64,000 nt of DNA from Tubiluchus corallicola (Eukaryota > Priapulida > Priapulimorpha > Priapulimorphida > Tubiluchidae), in the NCBI GenBank assembly GCA_030141605.1, contig JAQGDQ010000220.1, forward strand, positions 39,786-103,785, written 5' to 3'. Below are positions 1-9,762 of this stretch, in pieces. How positions within the stretch are numbered: position 1 is the stretch's first letter; each line of letters starts with the position of its first letter. The notes beneath the pieces are model-generated. The model worked only from the letters and a program-made list of their open reading frames with translations. It searched no databases and was not told the origin of the DNA. Position numbers and translations under genes: made by a program.

Positions 1-30
1 TTTCCTTATCCTCCCCAGGTTTCAAATAAT

Positions 31-198
31 GTCTAAACCTACACTTGCTTTCAAATTTGCAATATTTATTCCTTCCAAAATAGGAACACAACTTTTGTTC
101 ATATTCTCCTTGTTTGGCTCTATGTGCACTTTCACTGAGCTCTTGACACTCCTTTTTTGTTTTGTAGTGTCTAAACTTGCACCTGTTTTCAAATTTAC
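31..198. repeat. Pair of imperfect 30-bp direct repeats
   Basis: Two similar blocks, 31-60 and 169-198, both begin GTCTAAAC and contain TTTCAAATTT. They are 138 bp apart. This may be the edge of a longer tandem array cut by the window start. No coding function is seen. Confidence 0.4.
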
Positions 199-218
199 AC
201 CACTTGATGCGCTAAAAG

Positions 219-880
219 TAGTGTCCTACATGGGCAGCCCAAGTAGGACACTAGCGATTTTTGTCGAGAATCGGTAATTTTGTCAAATTTTTGAAAATTC
301 TGTGAAAGTTTCTTCACTTTATTATTTACAGAAATAATTGCAAATTTAAAAATAAGACAGATGCTGCTAAGCCTTCACAACACCAAAAAGTAATTTTTAA
401 CATTTAAGAAAAGCAAGGATAATTAGTTTTAATATTATCAGTAGTATTGTAACATGTAGGGCACTGTCCTACATGGCTCGCTAGCCCATGTAGGACACAT
501 AGATTGCTAGAACGTTTACTTATAAGAAAACAATTATTTGCCCAAGAGGTAGTGAAACGGATCACCTGTTTGTGAAGTGAGACAAAATCAAAAATTATAT
601 ACCTTAAACAAATTTTGTATTCGCAAAAAAGTGGTTTTTTTCACTTCAACAACATTAATATCGAAACCAAATTTAATATTGTCCGTTCTACCAGCTCAGA
701 ATAAAATTCTTTTATTTTATTAGATGTATAATAAATTATTCAACGTGTACTAACGTTTTTAATTATTATTATTACATAAACAAGCACAACGGACGGTGTC
801 AGTACACTTAACGACTCAATTCGCGACCTGTCTCTAGTGTCCTACTTGGGCAGCCCAAGTAGACCAATTGGTCTACTTGG
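219..880. mobile_element. Foldback/TIR element with nested palindromes upstream of PTS
   Basis: A perfect 18-bp inverted repeat, GCCCAAGTAGGACACTAG at 237-254 and its reverse complement at 834-851, bounds about 615 bp without coding potential. At each end the TIR is itself part of a hairpin: 219-253 has 17-bp arms with one mismatch around a single A, and 834-864 repeats the pattern. A third hairpin with the same core (TGTCCTACATGG / CCATGTAGGACA) lies in the middle, at 465-497. Next to the right end, 855-880 is a perfect 26-bp palindrome (arm CCAAGTAGACCAA). The right end is only about 80 bp from the PTS start codon, so it may sit in that gene's promoter or 5' UTR. No target-site duplication could be decided. 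That it is a mobile element is inference; the palindromes are directly visible. Confidence 0.6.
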
Positions 881-881
881 C

Positions 882-962
882 GCAGTGGTCCACTCGGCTC
901 CCAACATGACCAATCAAAAAAGTATTGGCTGAGTAGGCGGAGCTAACTCATTTTACAGAAGT
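882..962 (+). promoter_or_regulatory. Probable PTS promoter/5' leader with CCAAT motifs
   Basis: The 80 bp before the PTS start codon contain CCAAT at about 910 and an inverted CCAAT (ATTGG) at about 924. There is no TATA box. The assignment rests on position and these motifs only; the transcription start is not visible. Confidence 0.3.
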
Positions 963-1084
963 ATGGCCGAACACATGGATGGATTTATAGCAAATTTTAG
1001 CAAAAATTCTACTTTTGAGAATTTGTCACCAGTTATTCATATATCTAGGATAGAAAGTATCAGCACGTCTCACCGTTTGCACAG
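963..1084 (+). CDS. PTS: PTS coding exon 1
   Basis: Residues 1-40 plus two bases of Ser41. The variable N-terminal extension is followed by ISTSHRLH, which holds zinc ligand His37. The donor is AG|GTATAT. Confidence 0.95.
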
Positions 1085-4000
1085 GTATATAATCATTCAT
1101 TTGCGATTGGTAAAATTCTTTATAAATGTACGTAATGTTTTTTTATTATGTTTTGTACATACTCAAATATTCGATATTTGATTTTATCTGATAATACCCC
1201 AGTCAACATTATCAAGCCTTCTCGATCGTATGCATTTAGGGTGGTAGGCGCTATTACACTTTCGCACCGCCTAGCTTTTTATAGGTTATTACTCGTTTTT
1301 AGGCTCGTAAGTCATCATTCTATTATTCTTACGTCATCAGTGAATGTTTCCGCTAATCTAATTGTAATTTAATCTTATTTAGGCATAATTACCAATAATT
1401 ACGCTGTATTCACAGTTCGACACAGTATGGCCATCTTGTTTGTGTGTGGTCACGTGACGAATTTCGTACTAGTTTATGCATTATCAGGGCCTAGCTTAAA
1501 AGGCACGTGACACATTTTCATCTTCACCGCATTTACGAAATAAAGAAAAAACCTTTACTTTTTTTATAATCTAATAGTAATAATATTACAGTAATAAATA
1601 AAATCAATGATAAATAACTGTTCCGTTCCAGGCCCACCCGCGATACGATACAAACTCCCGTAGCTGCAACCCTAATAATCATAAATTATGTGAAGAAACT
1701 AAAAATACAGGCTAAGGGCCACATACGTCACTGCGCGAGAGCGATTGCGCATCAGTGATGTAAACACGGTTATTCACGTGCAGCTTTTAATGGCGGCTGT
1801 AGGTAAGTAATGCATGATTTTAATCTGATTTTAATCTGGACTTATAAAGCGTACGCAGCAATAATATTATGGGAATATGGTGTATATTACGCCTGTTGGT
1901 CTGCTTTCTGGCCTGCAGGCGTGAAAACAACCAATAGGCCAGGAAAAGCTAGGCGGTGCGAAAGTGTAATAGCGCCGGGTGGTATACTGTGCAAAGAATA
2001 CACTCTGAAGTAAGATATAACATTATAGCCACGTAACATTAATGCCTCTTGGCGCTATTACACTTTCGCACCGCCTAGCTTTTCCTGGCCTATTGGTTCT
2101 TTTCACGCCTGCCGGCCAGAACGCAGACCAACAGGCGTAATATACACCATATTCCCATAATATTATTACTTTGTACGCTCTATAAGCCCGGATTAAAATC
2201 AGATTAAAATCATGCATTACTTACCCACCGCCGCCATTAAAAGCTGCACGTGAATAACCGTGTTTACACCACTAATCGCTCTCGCGCAGTGACGTATGTG
2301 ACCCTTAACCTGTATTTTTAGTTTCTTCACATAATTTATGATTATTAGGGTTGCAGCTACGGGAGTTTGTATCGTATCGCGGGAAATCATTTTAGACCAC
2401 TGCAGTTATTTATCATTAATTTTATTTATTACTGTAGTATTATTACTATTAGATTATAAAAAAAGTAAAGGTTTTTTCTTTATTTCGTAAATGCGGTGAA
2501 GATGAAAGTGTGTCACGTGCTTTTAAGCTAGGCCCTGATAATGCATAAACTAGTACGAAATTCGTCACGTGACTACACACACAAACAAGATGGCGATACG
2601 CCCTGTATAGGCGTAGAACTGTGAATACAGCGTAATTATTGGTAATTATACCTAAATATATTATTAAATTACAATTAGATTAGCGGAAACATTCACTGAT
2701 GACGTAAGAATAATAGAATGATGACTTACGAGCCTAAAAACGAGTAATAACCTATAAAAAGCTAGGCGGTGCGAAAGTGTAATAGCGCCATGCCTCTTTG
2801 CTGGTTTTTCTACATTTAAGACTACGTTTAATGATTTGTTACATTTTGTTAGCATTCACTTAACAGACGAAGAGAACAAACAAGTGTTTGGCAAGTGTAA
2901 CAATCCAAATGGACATGGTCACAATTACAAAAGTAAGATTTTTGTCTTTTAATGAAGCAGTGTAGTTGTCACATGACTTAGCAAGTTACATTGTTTGGTT
3001 CTTATAAATGACACTCAGTATAAATAATTTTCAGAGGTACTGCATAATCTAGTTACTCATTTAAAGGGGAAGAAACTGGAATTTTAAAAGAAAATGGAAT
3101 TTTAGAGTACATCCCCAAAACCCTCCATACAAAGTTAAATTACTTGGCATTACGGTTACCTGTTCGAAAGACTTATATAACCGGAACACATAATTCTTAG
3201 TACTTTACAATGTTTTCACGCCATCTGGAAAAATGTTGCCTGACTCACCTTCCCAGTTTGCACCACTTACTGTAAAACATGTTTTTTAAATCTTATTAAC
3301 AAGATACAATATTTTATACTTTTGTTTAGTTAACAAAGACTGTGCTACGAATGCTGTTATCATTTTTTCAAATTTTATGCAATCTATCTAAACTTTTTCG
3401 AGCATTTTACTGTCAAAATCGTTGTGCCCAAAAGTCATTGGTGGAGTTTAAATTTTCATGTTCTGATTCTGATTAAAAAGATTTAAATCTAGTCATTGGA
3501 TTTTTAAGGCAGTCCTGGGTTATACTGCGTTCACGACTACCTTTTTTGCTGATTCAGTGACACACACATCCCTGATATGGATTTTAGGGATTTATTACTC
3601 AGGGATGAGAATTTTCCGTGGATACGCGGAATTCCAAGTTTTTGGAAGACCAGTAGTGCCATTTTTGTAAATCGCGTAAATTTGTTGAGAAAATTTTTTA
3701 CGGACCCAGTATTTCACAAGCTGACCGCTAGTTGGCAGGCCGTCACTTTATTTACATCACGTACATCAATGTAACCACATGTATATCTCTATCTATAAAA
3801 ATATAGAATCAGTTGTGCGGAGATATTTGAGTCAATTGCAGACAGTTTTTATATACTTTTGCATAGGAGCGGCCAGTACTTAGGCGTTTTTGAGACAATT
3901 AGGTATCATGTATCCTTGATAGTTGGGTATTTTAAATTATGCATGAAACAAGGTAATTGATATTTTAAGTCCACTTAGAGACTCTCTGTGGTCACAAAAT

Positions 4001-7000
4001 TGCAATTTGTTGCTAGCTCCACGGGGGCTTTGCCCCCTTGAAACCCTTGTTGGGGGCTTAGGTGGCCCCAAAACCCCCGGCCTGTTTCAGAGTTTTTTGC
4101 AATTTGTCATTCTCATCCCTGATTACTTTTGTGTCTGGTTGTTCTACGTTCTTGCGCTTTGACTTGCACATTGATTTTCCATTAATTAGTATGTTTCCTG
4201 ATCATTTTTTTACACGACCAGGCCTTTTTCGTACATATTGGTCCAGGCTTGTTTTTGTAGGAAAATGAGTTTGTTTGAATCAACCATTGTTGCTGCTTTG
4301 GAATTTATGTGTAAGACTATTGCTCTTACCATTTTTAATATTTTTTTCTGATATTTTTTTCAGTTGAAGTGACAGTTAAAGGCAAGGTAAGTTTTACGCA
4401 TAGCTGCATCTCTGTTTGCATTCGCTGGTCTATTCACCGTCAAGTTTTTGTAAGTATTTGTAGAAGTGCTTACCTGTGACAACCTCAAGGTTGATTTCTC
4501 CACCTTTACTCGATTCCCAACTCAATGAAGACTTTCAGTTTATTATTACAGTATCCTTAGATCTTGCATGAAGTAGTGAAAATGTGTCGATCAACCAAAT
4601 GGTAAAAAGTGGTACAACTGACTTGGTTATCGATAGTGTCTGGACAATACGCACTCATGCACAAATTTGCATGTACATATATCTCAAGATTATTTTACAC
4701 AAAGTTTCATAGACATTTAACTTTGAAATGTAGAGGAGTCTGAGTTATGCGCATTACTAATACTTACAAGATGGCGTATTCAGTAATTCCATATTTTTTT
4801 CATAGTTTTTATGATTTTAGGTTGATCGTAAAAGTGGTATGGTGCTAAATATGGTGGATCTCAAAGAGGCTATCAGAGTAAGTAATTGAGTATATATATA
4901 TATATATGTATTCAATTTTTACTATATCACTCGCATTGCCTATTGTTCAACATAAGTTAGCGACAACTCACTATTTTAGGGAGGCTTTTCCTGTATGAAT
5001 TTTTAACCACTTCACTGCCTGTATAACAAGAATTTCCTGTCATAAAAATGCTACTCTGAAGGTCTGTGTGACGAGACTGTATCATCATGCTTAATATGCA
5101 AAATAACTGACGTGTGCACTAGTAGCAATGATACCTGCCAGGTACACTTCATGAATCAGGCTTCTGAAAATAAACAGTGGTGCTGTCCTCTGTTGATCAA
5201 AAAGTTAACATATAGGCCGCAAAATACCTATAGCCAAAATGTGGGCAAAACTTGCTGTTTTGTTACTGAATCTGTGCTGTAGTCAGCTGTGTTGTAACTT
5301 TTTGCTTTCTACCCTATATTTTCCAAGATGCTTTGAATTATACCATACAAGACAAAACTAATTGTGAAGTGAAGTGGTGAAGCTGGTGTTAATGAAAATG
5401 GTAGTACTCGTGATCGTGGTGGTGGACAGCAGTGGCGGTGGCAGTGGAAATTGTGGGGGATGTCAACAAATATGGTGGTGGCAGTGACAGTTTTACAGTG
5501 AAATTGTTGGTGATGTAACAAAAGTTGCTGTAATCTACAGTCTGTAGTAGTAGCAACTTTTCTTTTTCGTGACATATTACCCCTTGCACCAGCTACAATA
5601 CAATTTGCATGGCAGTGAAGAGGTTAAGAGAGCAAACTGTATCGACCTAATTTATTCAAATGTTTGTTGTTGCTAAGCAGTGGTTTTGTTTTTGGTGAAA
5701 TCTTTTCAATTTATTCATTAAATCATAAAATGTCACCCAACCATTCACATGTTAAAAGTGTCTTACTCCACTGTTTGTACAAAAGTTTGCACTGTGAAGT
5801 TCGCAGGGTGCTGGAATATACTATGTGAAGAATTAGGTTTGTTTCTTGTTACTACAAAGCAAGGTTGTTTTCTTTTATATATATATATATATATATGTAT
5901 AAAATTTTATCTTATACTACGGTGTTCTTATATGCTTATGAATATTAATTTTCTTGGCAAATATATATATATATATATATAAACTCTTTATTTGCCAAGA
6001 AAATTGGAGTATTTGTAAGAATTTATAAGAATTAAATTCACACAACTGTTAAAGGCAAATGCGTCCAAGGCAAAGGGAGTTGTGTTTTGTTTCTCTCGGA
6101 AGGCTCGTTGAGAAAACCAGAAAACACGCCATCAAATAAAACTGCTTTATTTAGCGAGAATTCTACTATACAAAAGATGAAGGAACGTTGAAATGATTAC
6201 AATAAACGTGAAAATCTGGAAAACGTTTAAGTAAGTATAAATGCGTAAGTATAAGTCCGTGTTAGATCTGTGTGCGATGTGCCATCCCGTGTCGGCAGCC
6301 TGCTTCGCCTTATATAGCGCACTTGAGAAACTTCTCGAACAAATGTTCGAGAACAATCCAGACATTCCGACGGAACATTTTACGATGTTCTATGCAATTC
6401 TGCTTGACGTCAGCTATCTCCACAACAGCAGTGCAACCCAAAACCTACTGTGCACAGAAATTTAAATAGAAATGTATATTACAATATTATATGCAAATAA
6501 TAATATAGACTACATACAATATATGCATGCAATTTAAGTGGGTGTGGTTAAATAAAATTTGTAGAATAATATATATTATCATTAACGTGTGTAGGATTTT
6601 CAAAACGATTTAATGTATGTGTTTCTAATCTTGATTTCAACTCACCCAAAGACTTGTTTTAAATTTGATGGCAGGGCATTCCAGAGTTGAACTCCTTGTT
6701 TGGTGGAATTGTTATTAGTATGTGTTTGTTTAATATTTGGTTTAGTGTTGGCTCCGGGAGGAGTGGAAGCTTATTTTTTATGAAGGGTGTGTTAATATTG
6801 TTAACATGTTTGTGTAAAAATAGGATTGTGTAGTAGTCTTTATATGCTTGTAGAATTGGAATTTTAAGCATTGTTCTTGATTTTGTTGAAGTGGTTTGAT
6901 TTGTGATGATAGATCTTTTATTTGAATAATCAGAGACCAATCTTATGGCAAAATTTTTAAGGCTGACATTTATAATAAACGTTTTTTCATAGGTAGCTGC

Positions 7001-7633
7001 TGTAGAACCATTGGACCACAAAAATATAGACAAAGATGTAGAATATTTTTTTGACAAAGTCAGGTAATATTTTTAGCCATATTTCGCATATGTAGAAAGT
7101 ATAGCTATGCTAATTTAATATCTCTGTAGAAAGTTTATCAGGAAATTCAAGTACACATGTCTCATGTACTGGGGTTAGTTTCGCATTCTTTGCAGTTATA
7201 GTAAGAACTGAGATACATATCATTATCTGACTATGAAATTAATATTTTGTTCATACTTACTGCATTAGTTAGATGAACAGTGCTGGAAAAAGAGGAGCAG
7301 ATGTTATTAAGAGGCCCGTCTTAGTCAGAAGTAATGAGATCTGACTGGAATTCTATTTCAAGTATCGGGCTTCGAAAATGAGTGTCATAAAATAAACTTG
7401 GAGATTTAAGACATCGCATGTAGGCCTACAGTGTACTTATTCAGTTGTGTTTGTTCCTGCTTTTTTGCTGTATGCATATAGTTTACATATTCTTTCTTTT
7501 CAGTACGACGGAGAACGTTGCAGTGTACATTTGGAAAAACTTGGAGAAAATTTTACCAAAGGGAGTTCTGTACGAAGTGAGAGTCCACGAAACTGACAAA
7601 AATGTGGTATATTATCGTGGTGAGTGGCAGTAA
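963..7633 (+). CDS. PTS: 6-pyruvoyl-tetrahydropterin synthase, six exons, complete
   Basis: The enzyme converts 7,8-dihydroneopterin triphosphate to 6-pyruvoyl-tetrahydropterin, the second step of tetrahydrobiopterin synthesis; the family forms a cytosolic homohexamer. Coding exons are 963-1084, 2853-2932, 4364-4386, 4821-4877, 6993-7063 and 7504-7633. Together they give 483 nt, or 160 aa plus TAA, against about 145 aa in mammals. All junctions are GT..AG and in phase. Zinc ligands are His37 (in TSHRLH), His62 and His64 (in NGHGHNY). Catalytic residues are Cys56 ([11 protein letters not shown]), Asp102 and His103 (EPLDHKN). Glu147 (HETDKN) matches the conserved substrate-anchoring Glu. [11 protein letters not shown] is the family signature near the C terminus. 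The N terminus is about 14 residues longer than in mammals; ATG 963 is the first in-frame start in this exon. The gene is convergent with Homer. The frame looks functional. Confidence 0.97.
1239..1984 (+). mobile_element. Non-autonomous TIR DNA transposon, copy A (PTS intron 1)
   Basis: The element spans 1247-1976. Its terminal inverted repeats begin GGCGCTATTACACTTTCG and match for about 33 bp. The direct repeat GGGTGGTA flanks it at 1239-1246 and 1977-1984, an 8-bp target-site duplication. It carries no transposase; the short frames inside are by-products of the TIR sequence. An 8-bp duplication fits hAT; Merlin or Mutator relatives (8-9 bp) are alternatives. Copy B lies 75 bp downstream in the opposite orientation. 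Confidence 0.85.
2042..2798 (-). mobile_element. Non-autonomous TIR DNA transposon, copy B (PTS intron 1)
   Basis: The element spans 2051-2789 and is the reverse complement of copy A at roughly 90% identity by eye, with the same GGCGCTATTACAC ends. It is flanked by ATGCCTCTT on both sides (2042-2050 and 2790-2798), an 8- or 9-bp target duplication. Its own flanking duplication differs from that of copy A, so the two are independent insertions and not one rearranged element. Confidence 0.85.
2853..2932 (+). CDS. PTS: PTS coding exon 2
   Basis: The last base of Ser41, then residues 42-67 and one base of Ile68. It carries [15 protein letters not shown] with catalytic Cys56 and zinc ligands His62 and His64. 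Acceptor TTTTGTTAG, donor GTAAG. Confidence 0.96.
3061..3475 (+). mobile_element. TTAA family 1 copy 1 (3' end truncated)
   Basis: It begins TTAAAGGGGAAGAAA and runs through the family landmarks: a TTACTTGGCATTACG block, a TTGCACCACTTACTG block and a GTGGAGTTTAAATTT block. It lacks the TTTCTTGTGCTTTAA end. It lies in PTS intron 2 and does not code. Confidence 0.75.
3600..4121. mobile_element. Putative hAT-like MITE (CAGGGATGAGAAT ends)
   Basis: CAGGGATGAGAAT at 3600-3612 is repeated in inverted form at the right end (ATTCTCATCCCTG ending 4121). ATTACT directly abuts both ends; extension to a full 8-bp duplication is imperfect. CAGGG-type ends are typical of hAT elements. The right part holds a GC-rich stretch of repeated GGGGGCTT/GCCCCC words (4020-4080). 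No transposase is present. Confidence 0.6.
4364..4386 (+). CDS. PTS: PTS coding exon 3 (23-nt microexon)
   Basis: Two bases complete Ile68, then EVTVKGK (69-75). Acceptor TTTTTTTCAG, donor GTAAGT. The matching strand in mammalian PTS reads VVVTVHGE, and the exon keeps phase between exons 2 and 4. Confidence 0.9.
4821..4877 (+). CDS. PTS: PTS coding exon 4
   Basis: Residues 76-94: [19 protein letters not shown], which matches the family's D-x-x-[ST]-G-M-V-x-N-x-x-D-L-K segment. Phase 0 on both sides. A (TA)n run follows the donor at about 4891. Confidence 0.96.
5003..5627. mobile_element. TTAA-flanked MITE, piggyBac-like ends (PTS intron 4)
   Basis: TTAA at 5003-5006 and 5624-5627 flank a 617-bp body whose ends are CCACTTCACTGCC and, inverted, CCTCTTCACTGCC (12/13 match). 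A TTAA target with CC-starting TIRs fits piggyBac-type elements. The interior has a GTG/GGT-rich stretch (5370-5520) that opens meaningless frames. No transposase is present. Confidence 0.75.
6045..6455 (-). mobile_element. Probable solo LTR with heat-shock-like promoter
   Basis: Read on the minus strand the block has LTR logic. An upstream part carries alternating TTC/GAA pentamers (6325-6353). A TATATAA box follows at 6316-6310, then about 160 bp, then AATAAA at 6151-6146, and a short tail. The proposed edges carry TG..CA-type dinucleotides, but no 5-bp target duplication was found. No internal gag-pol lies next to it. An alternative is an unrelated inducible promoter. The U3-R-U5 reading is inference. 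Confidence 0.45.
6590..6985 (-). pseudogene. LINE reverse-transcriptase C-terminal remnant
   Basis: Minus-strand frames read [13 protein letters not shown], then [18 protein letters not shown], then after a frameshift [14 protein letters not shown]. This V.LWN.LP block is the usual C-terminal signature of CR1/jockey-type LINE reverse transcriptases. Frameshifted and incomplete. It stops about 10-30 bp before the acceptor of PTS exon 5. Confidence 0.7.
6993..7063 (+). CDS. PTS: PTS coding exon 5
   Basis: Residues 95-117 plus two bases of Ser118. It contains [19 protein letters not shown] with catalytic Asp102 and His103. Acceptor TTTTTTCATAG, donor AG|GTAAT. Confidence 0.96.
7504..7633 (+). 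CDS. PTS: PTS coding exon 6 and stop
   Basis: The last base of Ser118, residues 119-160 and TAA at 7631-7633. [10 protein letters not shown] and [16 protein letters not shown] are family signatures; Glu147 is the conserved Glu. The acceptor is CTTTCTTTTCAG. Confidence 0.97.
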
Positions 7634-9136
7634 GGGAAGTCTTCCAAGCTGTACGAGCCATTTCTGTGTGAAATCTCAGGCTAAGGGCAAGATGTTGCTA
7701 TTACTGCCGTAGTTGATGACAGTAGTGCAAATCATCCAAATTGTGGACTTGTTTCAAAGATGGGTTTTTTAGCATTTGCAAAAAGTCCGGATCTGCACCC
7801 GCACAGGTCTGCAAGCATTTGATAAAGGCAGGATCCGAATTCACTTTGCGTCCACATCCGGAAGGATCAGTGAGCACTTGACAAAATTGAGATCTAGATC
7901 AGTACCAGAAGAGTTTATAGAGCCAAGTCTACTGTGTTTGGATCTGGGACAATAATTGTGTGGTGCGCCAAATAAGCAGCAATGCTTGGATCATAATGGA
8001 TATCTCAAGATTGTTAAACTATCTGTCACGAATAAGTCGATCAAATTCAATACCAAAAAGAGCCAGGTTGAATTTGGATCAGCATATTGGGTATGCTGTA
8101 TCTGCATTAGATCCACAACATTATGGTCTGCATCCTAAAAAGTGCAAAAAAACAATAGTTTTAGTATCTGGGTCTGCCGCATGCTTTTCTTGCTTGTAAT
8201 GTGGAAACTGGTAAATGTGGAATAACATCTTAATGTAATGGTCAGCAACAAAAGTCAAAATCTCCTTGCAGATGGTCCAAGCTATTGGTACTCTATATTG
8301 TGTCATGTTGTGACATGTAACAGTGGATAATGTGAGGTTGTATTCTCTCACGTCTAATGGAGTTGTTCAGTAAGCGTGTTATACGAATTTAGATTTTCTG
8401 ACAGCTGTGATAATACAACTGTTACATTTTTCAGATTATAACAAAACAGAGATTACATTTAAAAACTAAAAAACTATACTCCAAAGAATGTACGTTTTAG
8501 TATAAATTGATTTATAAACATGAAAACAGTCACAATAAACAGTTATCATTAATGAGTTAGTTACATATTTATAGGTACATTTTTTACAAATAAATGTACA
8601 GAAATGAAATTTACGTTCTTAACTAGAATTATATTTTATAAATACATATCAATGTAACACCGGTTTCAAGCTACTGTTAACAAACTGATCCCGCAATCTC
8701 GACTGCAAAAGTAACAAAAAGAAAAATCTACAAAAATACGTTTTAATTGTGCAAATACCTGGAATGTTTGCATTTAATACCAGTTTAATATATCATTAAT
8801 AGAAATGTTCTGTCTAGCAAGCTAAAATGCTAGCCTTGTAGCAAAAAAAATCTATAAGCTAGCTAAAATAATACGGTCACAATTCCCAAAATTAATAACA
8901 AATACAAGCAAAACAGGTTTTCCTACATCACCTATACAAAAACTTAAATATATTTACTCCACAAACCAGCTTGGGTTCGTCGTATTTCTTATTTACACAA
9001 ACTCGGAACGGTACAGAAAACAAGTTTTTTCGGACCGTTCATAAATGGAATGTACATGGTGTGGACATAAACGGCTATTTTAACCAATGAGGGCTTGCTC
9101 ACAGTGCAGCAGCAACTCAAACTTTTGCCAGTTACT
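7634..9136. other. PTS 3' flank / convergent intergenic DNA
   Basis: No coding sequence is supported. The PTS 3' UTR must begin here. The first AATAAA words on the + strand downstream are at about 8534 and 8588, an unusually long 900-nt tail, so the true poly(A) site is uncertain. A zone rich in GGATC-type words (7780-7960) looks like decayed repeat. Confidence 0.4.
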
Positions 9137-9571
9137 GGGGGATGAGCTTTGAACATTCAAATCAAATTCAAATTTTTAGCTCAAATTGTGCTCTCTTTTT
9201 AGTTCGAATTCGATTTGAATCTGAAATTACAGGTTTTAATAATTCAGCATTTCAACCAACTATATAGGGGGCCTCTGTTCTTCATCATTAAAATGTTTGA
9301 AACATTATATGCAATTAGCAATTTAGCTGTGATTTTTGTGCACAATTTTTAAACAAGTTGGTAGCTTTTACTGCAAAACATAATCAAGTAATATGTCTTA
9401 TATGATCTTTGTGAGAATGCTTTGTAGTAATGAATTGAAAATTTGTTTGAAAATCTTTAAAACTGGATTCTAATTCGATTCAAGATTTCAACATTCAGTT
9501 TGATTGGAATTCGAAAGCCACAAATTTGATTCGATGCAAATTTGCTTTCTGGTAAAGAATGCTCATCCCTA
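9137..9571. mobile_element. Decayed MITE with GGGATGAGC ends
   Basis: GGGATGAGC near 9139-9147 and its inverse GCTCATCCC at 9561-9569 bound about 430 bp. The interior is rich in CAAATTC/GAATTTG words arranged as imperfect inverted repeats. Flanking duplication is not clean. A hAT-type MITE is likely by the end sequence. Confidence 0.5.
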
Positions 9572-9669
9572 CTTACTTTAACATATTTTCAAACTTTGAA
9601 AAACAAAATGAACATGTAATTTTGACAGTGTTGTGGGTCTACGTAACACAGTTTAGACAGTGAAACAGC

Positions 9670-9762
9670 ATGTCAGACATTATGGATGCATTTTCACAAA
9701 ACAGCCAACTTCCGAACTGGCTCTTTGTGTCCATGGAACAATATTCTAAAGATCTTGGAAAT
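9670..9762 (+). CDS. Candidate orphan first exon, unknown product
   Basis: ATG 9670 opens a 31-codon frame (MSDIMDAFSQNSQLPNWLFV, then SMEQYSKDLGN) that ends exactly at a good donor (AAT|GTGAGT). The start context AACAGCATGT has A at -3. Amino-acid composition is more protein-like than in the surrounding AT-rich frames. No downstream partner exon was found before the Homer 3' end, and no family is recognised. It could be an exon of a nested gene, a gene fragment, or chance. Confidence 0.25.

Noticed and set aside
1810-2217. Mirror-image small ORFs starting MHDFNLILI on opposite strands
   Set aside because: They are translations of the ends of the two inverted transposon copies, not genes.
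5309-5589. Overlapping His/Pro-rich minus-strand frames
   Set aside because: They translate a GTG/GGT-rich zone inside the TTAA-flanked MITE.
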